A stretch of DNA of 64,000 nucleotides from Leptodontidium sp. MPI-SDFR-AT-0119 (GCA_020726505.1 JAHLEZ010000012.1:620001-684000); one strand, 5' to 3'. Positions 44,304-54,765 are shown, numbered from the stretch's first letter. A program made the numbers and translations. Notes: a model not told the origin generated them from the sequence alone.

Positions 44304-45234
44304 ATGTCCGACGAAATCAACTACCCAACAGGATTCAGCCTGAAAGATATTGTTGCTTGGGGAAATTCAGGCATGGTATGCCTTGATGAGGCTTCACAGA
44401 CTGTCGTCAAATCACCTCATGGACAAGAGAACGAAGATGATATCGCGATCGAAAAGAGAATCTACGAGCGGTTCAGCGAGCACGGCGGACACGAAGGACT
44501 CTTGTACTATCACGGACCTTATGAATTAGGAATCCGCCTTGATTTTGCCTGCAATGGTAATCTCCGGTCTTTTCTCAAAAAACCCGGAAAGGATATCGAT
44601 ATCGAGCTCCGGCTTCGTTGGGCCAAACAAATTGGAGACGCGCTCCGCTTTGTCCAGGCAACAAATGTCGTGCACGGAGATGTGACATGCGGTAACATAC
44701 TGTTGGATGGGCAATTTAACACCAAACTGTCCGACTTTGGGGGATCTTCGTTAGATGGGTCTCCTCTTCTTGTCGCGGTGACAGCCAGCCATCGGTGTCC
44801 TGGACCGGCGGTTTCTATTCAAGGAGATATCTTCGCACTGGGCTCCACCTTGTATGAGATCATGACAGGAGATGTTCCTTACCATGAGCTCCCTGAGGAA
44901 GAGGTTGAAGCTCGATATTCGAAGGGCGAGTTTCCCGAAACAAATTTTCTTGGGCCAATTGGAGATGTTATCACACTTTGTTGGCATGGCCAATATAGCA
45001 GCTTTGATACTATCATCACGGACATTGAAGGTATGTGTGCACCAAATGGTTATTGACTTGTAGCTAACGATTGGATCATAATCAGCTATCCAGCAGCAGC
45101 ATCAATTTCTATCGACAAGTCCCCCCACCGTTCCCCTCCAAAACTCGACACTTATCACGATTACAGCCGTCGGAATTTTGGTAGTCCTGCTTGGTACGAG
45201 GTTAGCGCATCGTTGGAGTTGGTTTCAGAAATGA
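44304..45234 (+). CDS. Protein kinase with C-terminal membrane anchor
   Basis: Two exons (intron 45031-45085) give 291 residues. Kinase motifs: a loose glycine loop (VAWGNSGMVC, residues 17-26), VVKSPHG (Lys), hinge-region FACNGNLRSFL, catalytic loop VVHGDVTCGNILLD (HGD, N), LSDFGGSSLDG (DFG), then SIQGDIFALGSTLYEIMTGD (helix F with Asp) and an H helix. After a short linker, exon 2 encodes STLITITAVGILVVLLGTRL followed by AHRWSWFQK, a C-terminal TM helix with a basic tail. All key catalytic residues appear present, so it is probably an active Ser/Thr or dual kinase tethered to a membrane. The HGD form is common in fungal lineage-specific kinases. Substrate unknown. The start follows CAAC in good context. 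Confidence 0.8.
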
Positions 45235-45281
45235 GCATACCAAAGGGACCGTTTAGTTGATAGGCGGATCCGATTTCAAGG

Positions 45282-45494
45282 TCAGGAAAGACATCTTAGG
45301 CAAGGTCCATTCTTTCTGCTAGTCGCAAGTTGAATGAGCTCGCCGTTAAGTCCCTTGGCCGGCGTGGCGTCGACGCAGGTATAACCAGTGTCAAGAGCCT
45401 TTGAACATTTGTCGTACCTTTTCTTCTTGACAACATGCCTTGACGGTTCGCCGCATTCGCTATATTTTTCGCTGTATTCGATATAGTGGCACAT
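45282..45494 (-). CDS. Small cysteine-rich protein
   Basis: 70 residues from an ATG at 45494: MCHYIEYSEKYSECGEPSRH, KCSKAL, GYTCVD, and a C-terminal GPCLRCLS. Seven cysteines with an MC-x-Y-x2-Y start and a CxxC end recall a group of small fungal zinc-ribbon-like proteins that begin with an MC-x-Y motif. No signal peptide, so it is probably intracellular. The longer overlapping frame from 45691 (131 aa) lacks such organisation and is likely a shadow. An upstream untranslated leader is plausible. Confidence 0.45.
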   Translation of the reverse strand: MCHYIEYSEKYSECGEPSRHVVKKKRYDKCSKALDTGYTCVDATPAKGLNGELIQLATSRKNGPCLRCLS

Positions 45495-45935
45495 TGTTGG
45501 GTTTGGATCTGGAGATAGAGCTGATATTTGTCTGGAGGTTTAGGCGTAAGAAGAACGAGTAAGACCAAGTAAATAGATATTCTCTTCTGGGGCCTTAAAT
45601 GTTGTGTTGGCAACTCACTATTACAAGAGAGATCTGAGGCAGGATCAACTTGAGCAGCTTGGGTTGCGATGTGTTCATGATGAAATTCCATGGATCCCCG
45701 TTATCATCCCCCCAACTCGTTCTGAGGATTCTCCAGTCGACCAGCTCGGCCCTTCGTCTGGAATAGGATTGGTGTTGTGACTCGGGGAGAGGGTTTCCTC
45801 CTGCACGTGGACCTAACCCGGATTGCCTAACGGGTGGCTGACGTGAGTCATTAACGCCATCCTTCCAGATAGAGCACGGAAGGACCGGGCCGATGATTCT
45901 GCTTCTGAATTACTTGTATGACAGCTAGACCGAGC

Positions 45936-45963
45936 ATGAACCATGAACTATGAACCATGAACT
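45936..45963. repeat. Heptamer array ATGAACC/ATGAACT, four units
   Basis: Four exact-length heptamers (ATGAACC, ATGAACT, ATGAACC, ATGAACT). Same family as the hairpin at 46123 and, in reverse complement, the array at 54766. Confidence 0.9.
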
Positions 45964-46122
45964 ACTTCGTCACCGGGGTAATAGCTGTCAATGCAGGCGG
46001 TACTGCTCTAACTTAAATAGGGAACAATTCTCAGAATCTGGGAACCCTATTGGACGATTTCCCCTGTTATCGAAGAAATCTCTAGAAGTCTTGACTACAA
46101 CTACTAACCCGAGTACCATAGT

Positions 46123-46297
46123 ATGAACCATGAACTATGAACCATGAACCGTGAACCATGACCCATTCTGGAGGCCAAAACTACAGAATCTGCCGGCTAT
46201 TGCCGTGACTAACCATGCCCTCTCTCTCAAGCAAGCTCGGTCTGGCCTCCAGAATGGGTCATGGCTCACGGTTCATGGTTCATAGTTCATAGTTCAT
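46123..46297. repeat. Long inverted repeat made of heptamers
   Basis: Arms 46123-46176 and 46244-46297 are 54 nt each and match at 52 positions, with a 67-nt loop. Each arm is six heptamers of the ATGAACC type plus ATTCTGGAGGCC at the loop-proximal end. It could form a stable hairpin or be a foldback element. No coding content. Confidence 0.9.
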
Positions 46298-46747
46298 CTT
46301 ACAAATCACAATGATTTTGAGAGCTTTGTATGCTGCGATTCGTCAAACTCTGCAGACAAAAGGGCGTTAGTCAGCCGCGTTCCCTCGTTCCCTAGGCAAG
46401 CTATTTTTTCCGATGCCAGTGCATGGATCACGTCTTTTTTAGGAGGTCTGCGCATGCAAGCGCCCACCGACCACCATCACCAGAGCGGGGCACCAACCCC
46501 GCGATTACTGGGCGAAACTAACCACCCCCATGGGGGCGAGTTACAGCACTGTAGTAGTGAACGGCTCGTGCTGCGATTCGTTGAAGAACACTGAAAAAGT
46601 CGTCAGAGAGCCAATTGAGGGATGGCTTACAGCCTCATGAAAGAGCCGAGGGCTTTTATAAATATCGTGGTGTCCACTCCAGTGGTTTTGAACCTCTTCT
46701 AATCGCACTGCAATCTGTATTAGCAACATCCCTAGCCACTCGAGACA

Positions 46748-47604
46748 ATGGCGACTTCAAGCGTTATGACCATGGGTGTCGTGCCTAGCGTCCATCGGCC
46801 ACTGAACCAGGTGGATCTGTACCTCTCCTCGACCACGTAAGTCTCTGCCTCCGCCCGAGATAACTCCAATTAGATACATATGCTAAAATCCTGACTAGTG
46901 CCACGAGCCTCCCTCGCATCAAGGCTGACCTAATGGCGCCCGATGAGGACCTCAAGGCCCTAGTTGGCATGATCGTTGACCACAACATGGTCGGCAAGCT
47001 GGCTGTCCATTTGCTCCACAGCCACGAGCCCCTGAAGCCAGGCGAGGTCAAGCTCGAGAACAAGCTCGAAACTGTCCCCGGCACGTGGATGCGACCTGTC
47101 CCCGCTGCTTCGCTCGACCCTTCCAGCATCCATGGCATAGCCTTCAAGATCGAGCTCAAGAATGAAACTCTGTGTCTCATCCCATACGAATTTGCCAAGG
47201 GACCGTCGCCTGTCGCTAAAGACGACAAGACAGTCTTAGACTTTATGACAGAGCTAGCCAACTACATCATTCAGCGTGGCTTGACCGACGTCTTCGCGCT
47301 CCAATTCGTCGAACTCGGTGGCCTTGCTGCTATTCCTACCGCCGAGATTGAGGTTGGAGGCCTGGGGACTATCACGCTTCCGCAGTCTATGCAGAAGATT
47401 GGAAGGCTCGTGCCGGTTAGCTGGCCCAACCCTGCTGATCCGACGGCTCATCCTGATGGTCCTGGTCCTGGTGAGCATTGGAATGAAGCCACTAAATCAG
47501 ACGGTACGAAGACTCACAAGGTCCACGTTGACAATGCCAAGACTGAGGAGGGAGTCTTGGAGAGTCTGGCTAAGATGGGAATCTTTTGCCCAGATAAAAG
47601 ATAG
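46748..47604 (+). CDS. Hypothetical conserved-looking protein
   Basis: Two exons (intron 46837-46898) give 264 residues. The start at 46748 (MATSSVMTMGVVPSVHRPLN) follows GACA and joins in phase to ATSLPRIKADLMAPDEDLKA. The sequence is well-behaved with no low complexity: GKLAVHLLHSHEPLKPGEVK, GIAFKIELKNETLCLIPYEF, ALQFVELGGLAAIPTAEIEV, then a Pro-rich stretch PNPADPTAHPDGPGPG. No signal peptide or TM. High G+C at third positions compared with the decayed regions suggests a maintained gene. I do not recognise the family and give no function. Confidence 0.7.
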
Positions 47605-47981
47605 ATGGGGAATTGAGCTGTTTCAGGATGATGACGGGGCACTCAAAATGCCGGATAGGGGATGTGTTCCATGGTATATGTGGTTTCCTTTTTTCATGTA
47701 TTGACAATCCAGGTTCTCGACAGTGGTGTCGGCATCCTCGCCACAGCTCTTTGTTTGAGTTGAGAGAAATTATAACTATTGGCTAGTTAGAGAAATATAC
47801 GTGGCTCTGATTCTATCTAGTATATTCGCTATTTTTGAAGCTCGATTCACCTCTAGATAGTTGATACAAAACGTACATAAAAATTGATAGAGTTCCAGCA
47901 AACCACTAAGGTTCAAGTTATCACCAGGGGATGGTCGATTGTGGCTACAGAGGCCGAAGCAAGACAGTGTAAATTGGCAAT

Positions 47982-49523
47982 CTATAGGAGAATAAGTCTC
48001 TCAAGATACACTCCTGACATGGCATCCTTCCACTCGATGCCATGCGTTCGAAGCAAGCCCATCAGCCTAGCTACCTCCATTGAGCGCCTGTCTAAGTCGG
48101 AAACTTGCCCAATTTCGCTATCGAACGTGTTCCAGAACTGCTGCCGCAGGCGAACATGAGAAGGGTGGAAATACCAATCCCTATTCGTCTGGATACCTAG
48201 AACGATTTCTAATCCACCAAGAGAGATGCCGTAGGGAGCGACTTTTGCATTGGCCCAGTCTACGATGCCAGTGATGTGGCCGGTTGCTTCTTCGACATGG
48301 AAGTTGTTCTCCAGAAGGTCGTCGTGCTGAACCGCCATAGGGAAGTCGGGACGAAAAAGGAGGGAGAGATTTTCCCTGACCTTACTGATTGTTGGGCGTA
48401 AGCTGTCTGGCAGCTCAATGAAGAGCGTATCGAGAATAGCTTCATATTCGGCCTGTAAGCCAGGCGGTGCCTCTACGGTCAGTCTGTTGACCCATGCCGA
48501 AGCAAAGAACCTTGTAACACTGTTAGGGATTGGGCTATAATGTAGGTAGGTATGTAGTGAAAAAACAACAAGTAGTATCCAGCATGTATCAACTGACCTG
48601 GCAAAATCTTGAACGGTCTGACTGAGACGTTGTTCCGCGTCCAAGGTAAACATCTCTCGCCGTACCCGACAGAAAGCTGGCCCAGAAACCCAATCCCAAA
48701 TATACACGTGAAGGGATCCTAGCAGGCCATGATACAGACAGCGTGGCACAAACTTGTCGTAGACTTGTTGGATGATTCCAAGGTGTACCATATCAAGCTT
48801 CGACGCCCGAAACTGGACCACCTTGCGAACCTGTTGTCTCTGCACAGTATAGCTAGTTCCGCCTTGGATTGGCGTGGTGGAGACAGGACCTGCGAGCAGC
48901 TCGACAGCGAGCTTATCGCATTGCTCTCTCGTGGCAGAAGTATTAGAGGAGAAGAAGGTGGAGATCTGTGCTCGGGATAAACGATCGTAGCTCTCTGGCC
49001 TGGCTGCGAATGTGGCGACATCCATCACTGAGTCAATCGTGTTGGTGTTCGCTGAATTATCGAATCTATTCGTTAAAGGTGAGAGATGATGTTTTGTTGG
49101 TCGCTCAACGGCTAGGCGTCGATATGCCTCCAAATCCTTCTCGCTCGCCAATGGTCGGTCGCAGATGTCCTGCCCAAGCTCAGTGAGATACTGGGTGAGA
49201 CTGAAAAGCGCAGCGTCTCGTGGTCTGTACTCGTAAGCTCTTTCGAAAAGCTGCTGCCGCAGCACTGGAAAGTCCGCCCAAGGCTTCAACGGCAGGGCTT
49301 GTTCTTGGGGCTGGTGATGGAGCCCTGTGTACTGAAGCTCTTGTCTTTCTGGATGCGAAGTGGTTTTGAATCCTTCGAATGTTGTGGGTTTTGCCTTCTT
49401 TTCCTCGATCTGAGCGCGAGACTCGGCTTCTTGTCGACTTTGCCGCTCGCCCTCCGCTCGTCTTCGCTCCTGTTCTGCGCGCTCGTCCTGCTCTACTTGA
49501 GGACATACTGGAGGTCTGGACGT
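47982..49523 (-). CDS. APH-fold phosphotransferase family protein (start unresolved)
   Basis: The frame is open from about 49523 to the stop at 47982 and contains no ATG near its beginning, so a 5' exon is missing from my model or the gene is truncated. The first 60 codons form a charged coiled coil (EQERRRAEGERQSRQEAESR, AQIEEKKAK), then TFEGFKTTSHPERQELQYTG, a typical N-terminal extension of fungal members. The phosphotransferase core contains PDFPMAVQHDDLLENNFHVE (HDD-x4-N in place of HGD-x4-N) and GHITGIVDWANAKVAPYGIS (Asp of the metal motif). A 78-nt intron at 48520-48597 is likely and in phase; reading through it would also stay open. Known members of the fold phosphorylate small molecules; the fungal branch is uncharacterised. 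Confidence 0.7.
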   Translation of the reverse strand, partial: TSRPPVCPQVEQDERAEQERRRAEGERQSRQEAESRAQIEEKKAKPTTFEGFKTTSHPERQELQYTGLHHQPQEQALPLKPWADFPVLRQQLFERAYEYRPRDAALFSLTQYLTELGQDICDRPLASEKDLEAYRRLAVERPTKHHLSPLTNRFDNSANTNTIDSVMDVATFAARPESYDRLSRAQISTFFSSNTSATREQCDKLAVELLAGPVSTTPIQGGTSYTVQRQQVRKVVQFRASKLDMVHLGIIQQVYDKFVPRCLYHGLLGSLHVYIWDWVSGPAFCRVRREMFTLDAEQRLSQTVQDFARSVDTCWILLVVFSLHTYLHYSPIPNSVTRFFASAWVNRLTVEAPPGLQAEYEAILDTLFIELPDSLRPTISKVRENLSLLFRPDFPMAVQHDDLLENNFHVEEATGHITGIVDWANAKVAPYGISLGGLEIVLGIQTNRDWYFHPSHVRLRQQFWNTFDSEIGQVSDLDRRSMEVARLMGLLRTHGIEWKDAMSGVYLERLILL

Positions 49524-49863
49524 TTACTGGCAAGGAGGCGTTAAGGCGCGAACACGTGAGACGCCACCAGAACTTGTAGTCGAGTCATATGCATGACGTC
49601 AACTGGCTGGGTCAGCACGCCGTACTTGTCCGAAATTCTGGTGAGGGGCTTGGACGAATTGGTGCAACCCAGACAGTTAAAATTCTGGAATTTCTGACCG
49701 AAGCTTGGTCCACGTGTTGCTGCCTAAAAGGTGTTAACGCCTAAGTGCGCCTGGGGGTCAGGCTGAGGAAATCACATGGTATCGAACCCCACTTCGAAAA
49801 GTCCCACGACGACGATTTCCTTTCCCAAATGAACAGCCTCATCCGCCTCTCGAGATATCTTCG
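49524..49863. other. Divergent promoter region
   Basis: Lies between the APH-fold gene (minus) and the next gene (plus). Contains AGTTAAAATTCTGGAATTTC at about 49676, which resembles a block upstream of the kinase gene at about 44096. Confidence 0.4.
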
Positions 49864-50662
49864 ATGTCAACCTCCAAGCCTATGGCTTCAACGACCTCAT
49901 TGCTAGCGGAGAGCCCACAGAAATCCATCCTAGAAGATGGGGTGTTCTACGCAGAAGACCCAGTCATTGGGAAACGAGTCGATGACTTTGCGCAGAATGG
50001 ATTTCCATTCAGGACAGAAGAGGGATTAGATTTTTGCAAAGTAAATGCTCTTGATGACAAGGCAAGTAAGGAAACTGATATGCGCAATGGCTATGACTAA
50101 CAAATATGCTAGCGTATTCGAAACGTTATCGAGTCCTATTTCAACGAATGGTCGTGCCTAGGATTATTCAAAGTGTTCGGTCCTTATCCAAGTCGCGCAT
50201 ATTCTTTTATAAACAGAATGGAGGAGGAAACAAAGGCACAGGCCCTTATAGTCCAGCTATGGAGCCGTGGATCGCGAATGGTATACTACAGTGGGTCGCA
50301 CCTGCAGTCGTTGAACGCAAAGCCTGCAGATGTTGGTTTACTGGAGATTCCTCTTGATCGCCTGAAAAGGACGGAAGAACAACCGAGCATCAAACACATC
50401 GAAGTTGACATGAAGGATGGTGGCCTGTAAGCTTGGGTTGTATCTTCTTGCTACGCGTGCTAATTCATGTCACAGAGCCATACTAGATGGCAGACTCGGC
50501 TTCACAATCGTGCAAGGCAAAGCAATCACGATTGGATTTGCGGTACGGGAAGAACTCGAACACTGGGGCAAGATGCGTCTACCGAACGTGGAGAATCTCA
50601 AGCGAAAAGTCGCTGATATGAAGAGCACAACTATCGGCGTAAACTTTTATTTTCCAGAGTGA
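49864..50662 (+). CDS. Hypothetical fungal protein
   Basis: Three exons (introns 50041-50112 and 50427-50475) join in phase to 225 residues. The start at 49864 reads MSTSKPMASTTSLLAESPQK. The core is RIRNVIESYFNEWSCLGLFK, PSRAYSFINRMEEETKAQAL, LWSRGSRMVYYSGSHLQSL and GGLAILDGRLGFTIVQGKAI, then EELEHWGKMRLPN. The pattern (a small domain with an 'FI-x-RMEEE' helix followed by beta strands ending in 'GGL-x-I-x-DGRLGF') recurs in uncharacterised proteins of filamentous ascomycetes as I remember them. No TM or signal peptide. Function unknown. Confidence 0.7.
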
Positions 50663-51005
50663 GGTCTGAATTTGGCGCAGGACAATACCAAGAAGCAGAA
50701 CATTTAAGGGCGTTAACAGGACGCACGAATTTCAAAGCATATTCCATTCATCCCATCTATCGGAAGACGTTATACCACATCGTACCTATCCGTAACCACC
50801 GGCACCTGAAACCAAATTTTGAATCGTCTGTGGGGTTCCGTACAGCGCCGTCGTTTCTTCATTTATAGGCTGAGTAATACTCTGACGTCTGCCCACGGCA
50901 TCGTACTCCACCAAAGGTATCCTACCTTGTGCTGGTGCCTCATAACGACAAACAGGATAACTTGTTGAAGATCCATCCATTGTATGAGAAGCAAGGAGCG
51001 GCGCT

Positions 51006-52352
51006 CTAGCAACTACTGTTTACATCGTATTGATGTCCTACCGAGATACTTGGAGACCCGTCCATTGTGTGTGAGCAAAGCAGCGGCGCTCTTGCATGTG
51101 TTGTGGTTTCGTACTGTCCATGATAACTCGAGGACCCGTCCATTGTGTGTGAGCAAAGCAGCGGCGCTCTTGCATGTGTTGTGGTTTCGTACTGTCCATG
51201 ATAACTCGATGATCCGTCCATAGTGTGAGAGATCAAGAGCGGTGCTCTTGCAAATGCTCCCATATACTCATTGCCCATGAAGGTGTCGTCACTCCCAAGA
51301 GAGTACCGTAAAAAGTCCGCCCCATCGGCAGAAAATCTGCTATCATTGCTATCCAAGGACATGGATTTGTCCAGATTTGTAGGAATGAGGACGTTAGTCT
51401 CAAAATGAGCAGGTGCTCCTATTTCTATAGGAAACGTTAGCAAGACATCGGCTGAAATAGGAGAGACATATACCTCTGGCAGCGTCCTCGATACGGGGAG
51501 CTTGATAGGATGTGTCCGAATTGATCATCACTGTGGCATCTCCACCAGTTTCTTCAGCGGTCCGCTGCTTTCGATACTGGTGTAAATGTTCCGGATCTGC
51601 ATCTGCCACCTCCCTTGCTCGCTTTCTGCTATTTGTTTCCTGGGGTGAAACCGCATCGTCGGAGGTATTGGCTATCGTGAACCTTTTGAGTTCCAGCTCT
51701 TTGGAAGCCCTGTCACGTAGGGTCCTTCGTCGCTCAATTGCATTTTTTTCTTTAGAAAGGAACTGATGGCTCCGTTCACCCTCCTTTCTACTTTTGCAGC
51801 TGTCGAAGTGTGTCACATATTTGCGTGCTCGGTCTATGTCGATGCCACAAAACCCACAAGTTTCACGACATTGAACGTCTACGAATAAGGTTCGTCAGTC
51901 CAAATCCCATGTATTGCAGAAATGAGAGAAATACGAATAGTATAATGTCGAACCAGGTCTTTCCACGTCTTAAATGATGTCTTTGGTTTGCCATCACATT
52001 CTTCATGCACACAGAAGAGCTTTTCGTGTCCGTCTCCGCCATCATTGTCTAGATCAGCAGCGGAGGAGGTGTCGGAGGCCCCACAATCTTCCTCATTAGA
52101 GAGTTTAGGACTGGAGTGTGCAGAACATTCTTGTATTTCGGCAAACAAAACTTGTATCTGAGAGAACAAGCGTTGTAAATGAGATGACAAGTGCTGCGTA
52201 CGAGACTATAGAATGTTAGACTGGTGACCGGAGCTAGGAATTCCTTATTTACGAACTTGGAAAGCTTCAATATGTTGGCGTAGTTCCTTGTCACTTGGGA
52301 AATGACGAAAGCAAGTCTGGCACTGCCAATACTCATCAATATTCCGGGACAT
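51006..52352 (-). CDS. C2H2-type zinc finger protein with C-terminal 26-residue repeats
   Basis: Four exons (introns 52206-52256, 51879-51934, 51425-51473) join in phase to 396 residues. Exon 1 has a finger-like YWQCQTCFRHFPSDKELRQH with IEAF. Exon 2 has an acidic region and CVHEECDGKPKTSFKTWKDL with VRHY; exon 3 opens with QCRETCGFCGIDIDRARKYV and THFDSC, then a basic region with a likely nuclear signal (NSRKRAREV) and many charged residues. The last exon ends in tandem copies of HTMDGSSSYHGQYETTTHAR. It probably binds nucleic acid in the nucleus. The frame stops at 51006, but a further repeat copy follows out of frame (see findings). Confidence 0.75.
51055..51288. repeat. 78-bp coding tandem repeat
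   Basis: Two nearly identical 78-bp units (about 51055-51132 and 51133-51210) encode 26 residues each, next to a degenerate unit up to about 51288; another degenerate unit lies at about 50965-51030 beyond the stop codon. Confidence 0.85.
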
Positions 52353-52832
52353 TTCATTCGATTGTCGAGAGCACAAAATCTTGAACAGAAGGGCTGCGGC
52401 AGGTGGAGGTTGAAGGAAGTTGAGATCAGCCTTCTGTGGAGATAACCGCTGTCGCCGAGCTTTAGCCTAAATAGGTATAGCCGAACCTAACCCTGGCAGA
52501 ACCAGCAAACGAAGCATAGTCATATGATAGGCTGATCAACACACCATCTCGGCAATCAGCGGAGAAGCGTGGAACATGCTGGATGGATTCTCTTGCACTC
52601 TAAAGATATAAATCCACGCGTTTGCACAACTGTCACCCTGACATTCAGTCAATCTCCATCGACACAATTAAAGGACCAGACTACGTCCTTCGACGATATT
52701 CGGCGGTACTTCCCTTGATATAAGCGTCCGTATTTCTATCTTTGGAGATTTAGAATTACCCCGTTGACTTTAACGCTGGTTAGGATCAATTCATACGCTG
52801 GAAGCTCGTTCCCTGCGAGGGTATTACGAAAC
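52353..52832. other. Intergenic sequence
   Basis: Promoter of the C2H2 gene on the left and possible leader of the miniprotein on the right; no gene recognised. Confidence 0.45.
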
Positions 52833-52928
52833 ATGCCTGATGGTGATGGTGGTTGTAAGATATGCGGTGGCTCGGGGATGAACGGCGACTTCACCTGTGG
52901 TTTATGCAGCGGATCTGGAAAGGAGTAG
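52833..52928 (+). CDS. 31-residue miniprotein with two CxxCxGxG motifs
   Basis: ATG at 52833 to TAG at 52926. The sequence contains CKICGGSG and CGLCSGSG separated by ten residues, preceded by an acidic start MPDGDGG. Two CxxCxGxG units are exactly what one zinc site of a DnaJ-type zinc finger needs. Too short for most gene finders. There is no J domain nearby. It could be a genuine small zinc protein or the only recognisable exon of a longer gene. Confidence 0.45.
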   Translation: MPDGDGGCKICGGSGMNGDFTCGLCSGSGKE

Positions 52929-53433
52929 CGACCCATCAAGGATTCGTTAGAGCTGTCGTTTGCAGGATGGACCGGACGGCAGTGTGGGGTGGGGTTGACT
53001 GTGCGCGCAACAGTTGAAGGAAGGTCAAGCCGCAATACTTCTCGGACTCGGACTCGGACATGTCATTTTCCGAAGCTCTGCTGGCCCAAGGGGCTTGGTT
53101 CTGTTGTACTGGATTTTTCAAAGACTTCTCACGAGGTCCGTGTATTTTGGGTGCAAACGGTGACTGGCGCATATGCGAGATCATGATCAGCTGGCCCAGT
53201 CATTCACGTGACATTCTTGTCCAGCCACCTATTTTCGGGATATTCTGTGGAAGTGGCAATTTTTTCGCAGCTGACTACGGATATGTGCTACCAGGATGAG
53301 AAGGGTGAAGCAGGAATCAATCAAATGCAATCGAGTATTTATAAAATAAAATAAATTGCCAACCCTCCCATATTTGATGCTTCTCTCCGTCATCTTGAAA
53401 CAAGAATAATCCAAGGTTTCAAAGAGCCAGCTG
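52929..53433. other. Intergenic sequence
   Basis: A 79-codon plus frame at 53060 has no recognisable domain. Nothing else seen. Confidence 0.45.
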
Positions 53434-54523
53434 CTAAATATCACGGGTGGTGTGTGCACCCTGGCTTTCGAGATCCAGTTGCTTCTGGATTGACTCAGTT
53501 GATTGAAGCTCTGATCCACGCTTTGAACCAAGAGAAAATTCTCGGTCCTTGGTCGGAGAGCTGCTGAACATTACTTGCCACAACTTTGTTACCGGGTTGC
53601 GGGAAGCAAATATATTCGATAATGTGAAAGTCACCTGTACTTGGAATAAGTATATCGGAAGTCAAAACTGGAGAAGGTATGACTTACCCAAGTATAAAAG
53701 GTCAGTCCACCCCGAATGTTTTTGCAACCTAAAATGAGGAAGACCAAAGTCGAGAAAGATATCAAAAAGCACCCCACCCAGTTTACTGCAAAAATGCGTC
53801 TAACTATCAAATCCCTCCGCTTCTGACGCAGAAAATGATACAGATTGCTGGAACCAAGGAGGGTGTATATTCCTGAAGTCAAAGAGAGGACAATTATCAA
53901 GATTTGCCGGAGATCATCGCTGCGTATTATTAACCTAAAGCAATTTTAGCCAGGGGTAAACGTTTCGAATTCAATCTCAGCATACCAAATTGAAAGCCCA
54001 GATATCACTATGCAAATGGAAATGATAAATCCACCAATGAGTCTGTTGAGGAACGTGCTGGTTATATCAGAGACGTGCCAAGTATTTTCACCCTATCAAA
54101 CATTAGCAAAGGCGTAGTATTATCGGATTTGAACAAACCTCATAAAGTGCTATCAATATGCCATTCACAAGCAGCGGGATGATATATGCATTGTGATATT
54201 GGTTATTATCTATTGAATCAGTCGAAGTGATAAAAGCCTCAGGATCCATACGTACTGTCAACCATATCCACCACCGCCAATGAAGCGAGGTAGGAGATAC
54301 AGCATATCACCACCTGGACTGGTCTGCGCTTCATCGTGCGGCCCCCCAGCAGGGCGCATCCAACAAGCCGAACGACAGAAGCAAGATTGACGATTGCAAA
54401 GAGACATGCCGAGGCTGCGAAAGGCAAAGGGTCCCTCACCTGTGAAGTGGGGCTGCGCAGGGCCTGGGAAGACTCTGAGATCTGCATGAGGAGGAAGTAA
54501 GGCAGGTAGTTGCCTCGTTTCAT
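53434..54523 (-). CDS. Seven-TM integral membrane protein
   Basis: Five exons (introns 54210-54255, 54093-54138, 53935-53985, 53635-53687) splice in phase to 297 residues from the ATG at 54523 (MKRGNYLPYFLLMQISESSQ). Hydrophobic segments in order: ACLFAIVNLASVVRLVGCAL, VQVVICCISYLASLAVVDMV, NAYIIPLLVNGILIALY, LIGGFIISICIVISGLSIWL, QILIIVLSLTSGIYTLLG, IFAVNWVGCFLISFSTLVFL and LTFYTWVTFTLSNIFA. A hydrophilic Ser-rich cytoplasmic tail follows, ending GAHTTRDI. The topology fits a GPCR-like or other seven-helix protein, but I see no family signature. Intron-rich structure and clean phases argue for an expressed gene. Confidence 0.65.
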
Positions 54524-54765
54524 CAACGAGTGCGATTAACGAGAGGATGGATAAGGCAAATAAGAGGCAGCAACGGTGAGCAATGGAATATGAGAGTATA
54601 CGCAGGTTGCCTTATTCCACGGCTTCTTATACGTTAGATGAGAGCCCCACTAATAACAGACTTAGTTTCAGTATCACTCAATATCCAAAACTCCCCAAAT
54701 GGTCGTCGCTATGGCGGAGTTCATCTCTGGTCACGGATGCGATCCAGGTGCGGCTTCTTCATCAT

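Larger units (their letters stand above)
45692..46747. other. Intergenic sequence with heptamer repeats
   Basis: No gene recognised. Holds a short ATGAACC array at 45936-45963 and a long hairpin at 46123-46297. Confidence 0.55.

Noticed and set aside
45296..45691. 131-codon minus frame overlapping the small Cys-rich protein
   Set aside because: Gln/Thr-rich with no domain; the shorter frame from 45494 has an ordered Cys pattern.
49180..49533. Arg/Ser-rich 117-codon minus frame over the 5' end of the APH-fold gene
   Set aside because: It is a shifted reading of the coiled-coil coding sequence (EQERRRAEGERQ...) that leads in frame into the phosphotransferase core.
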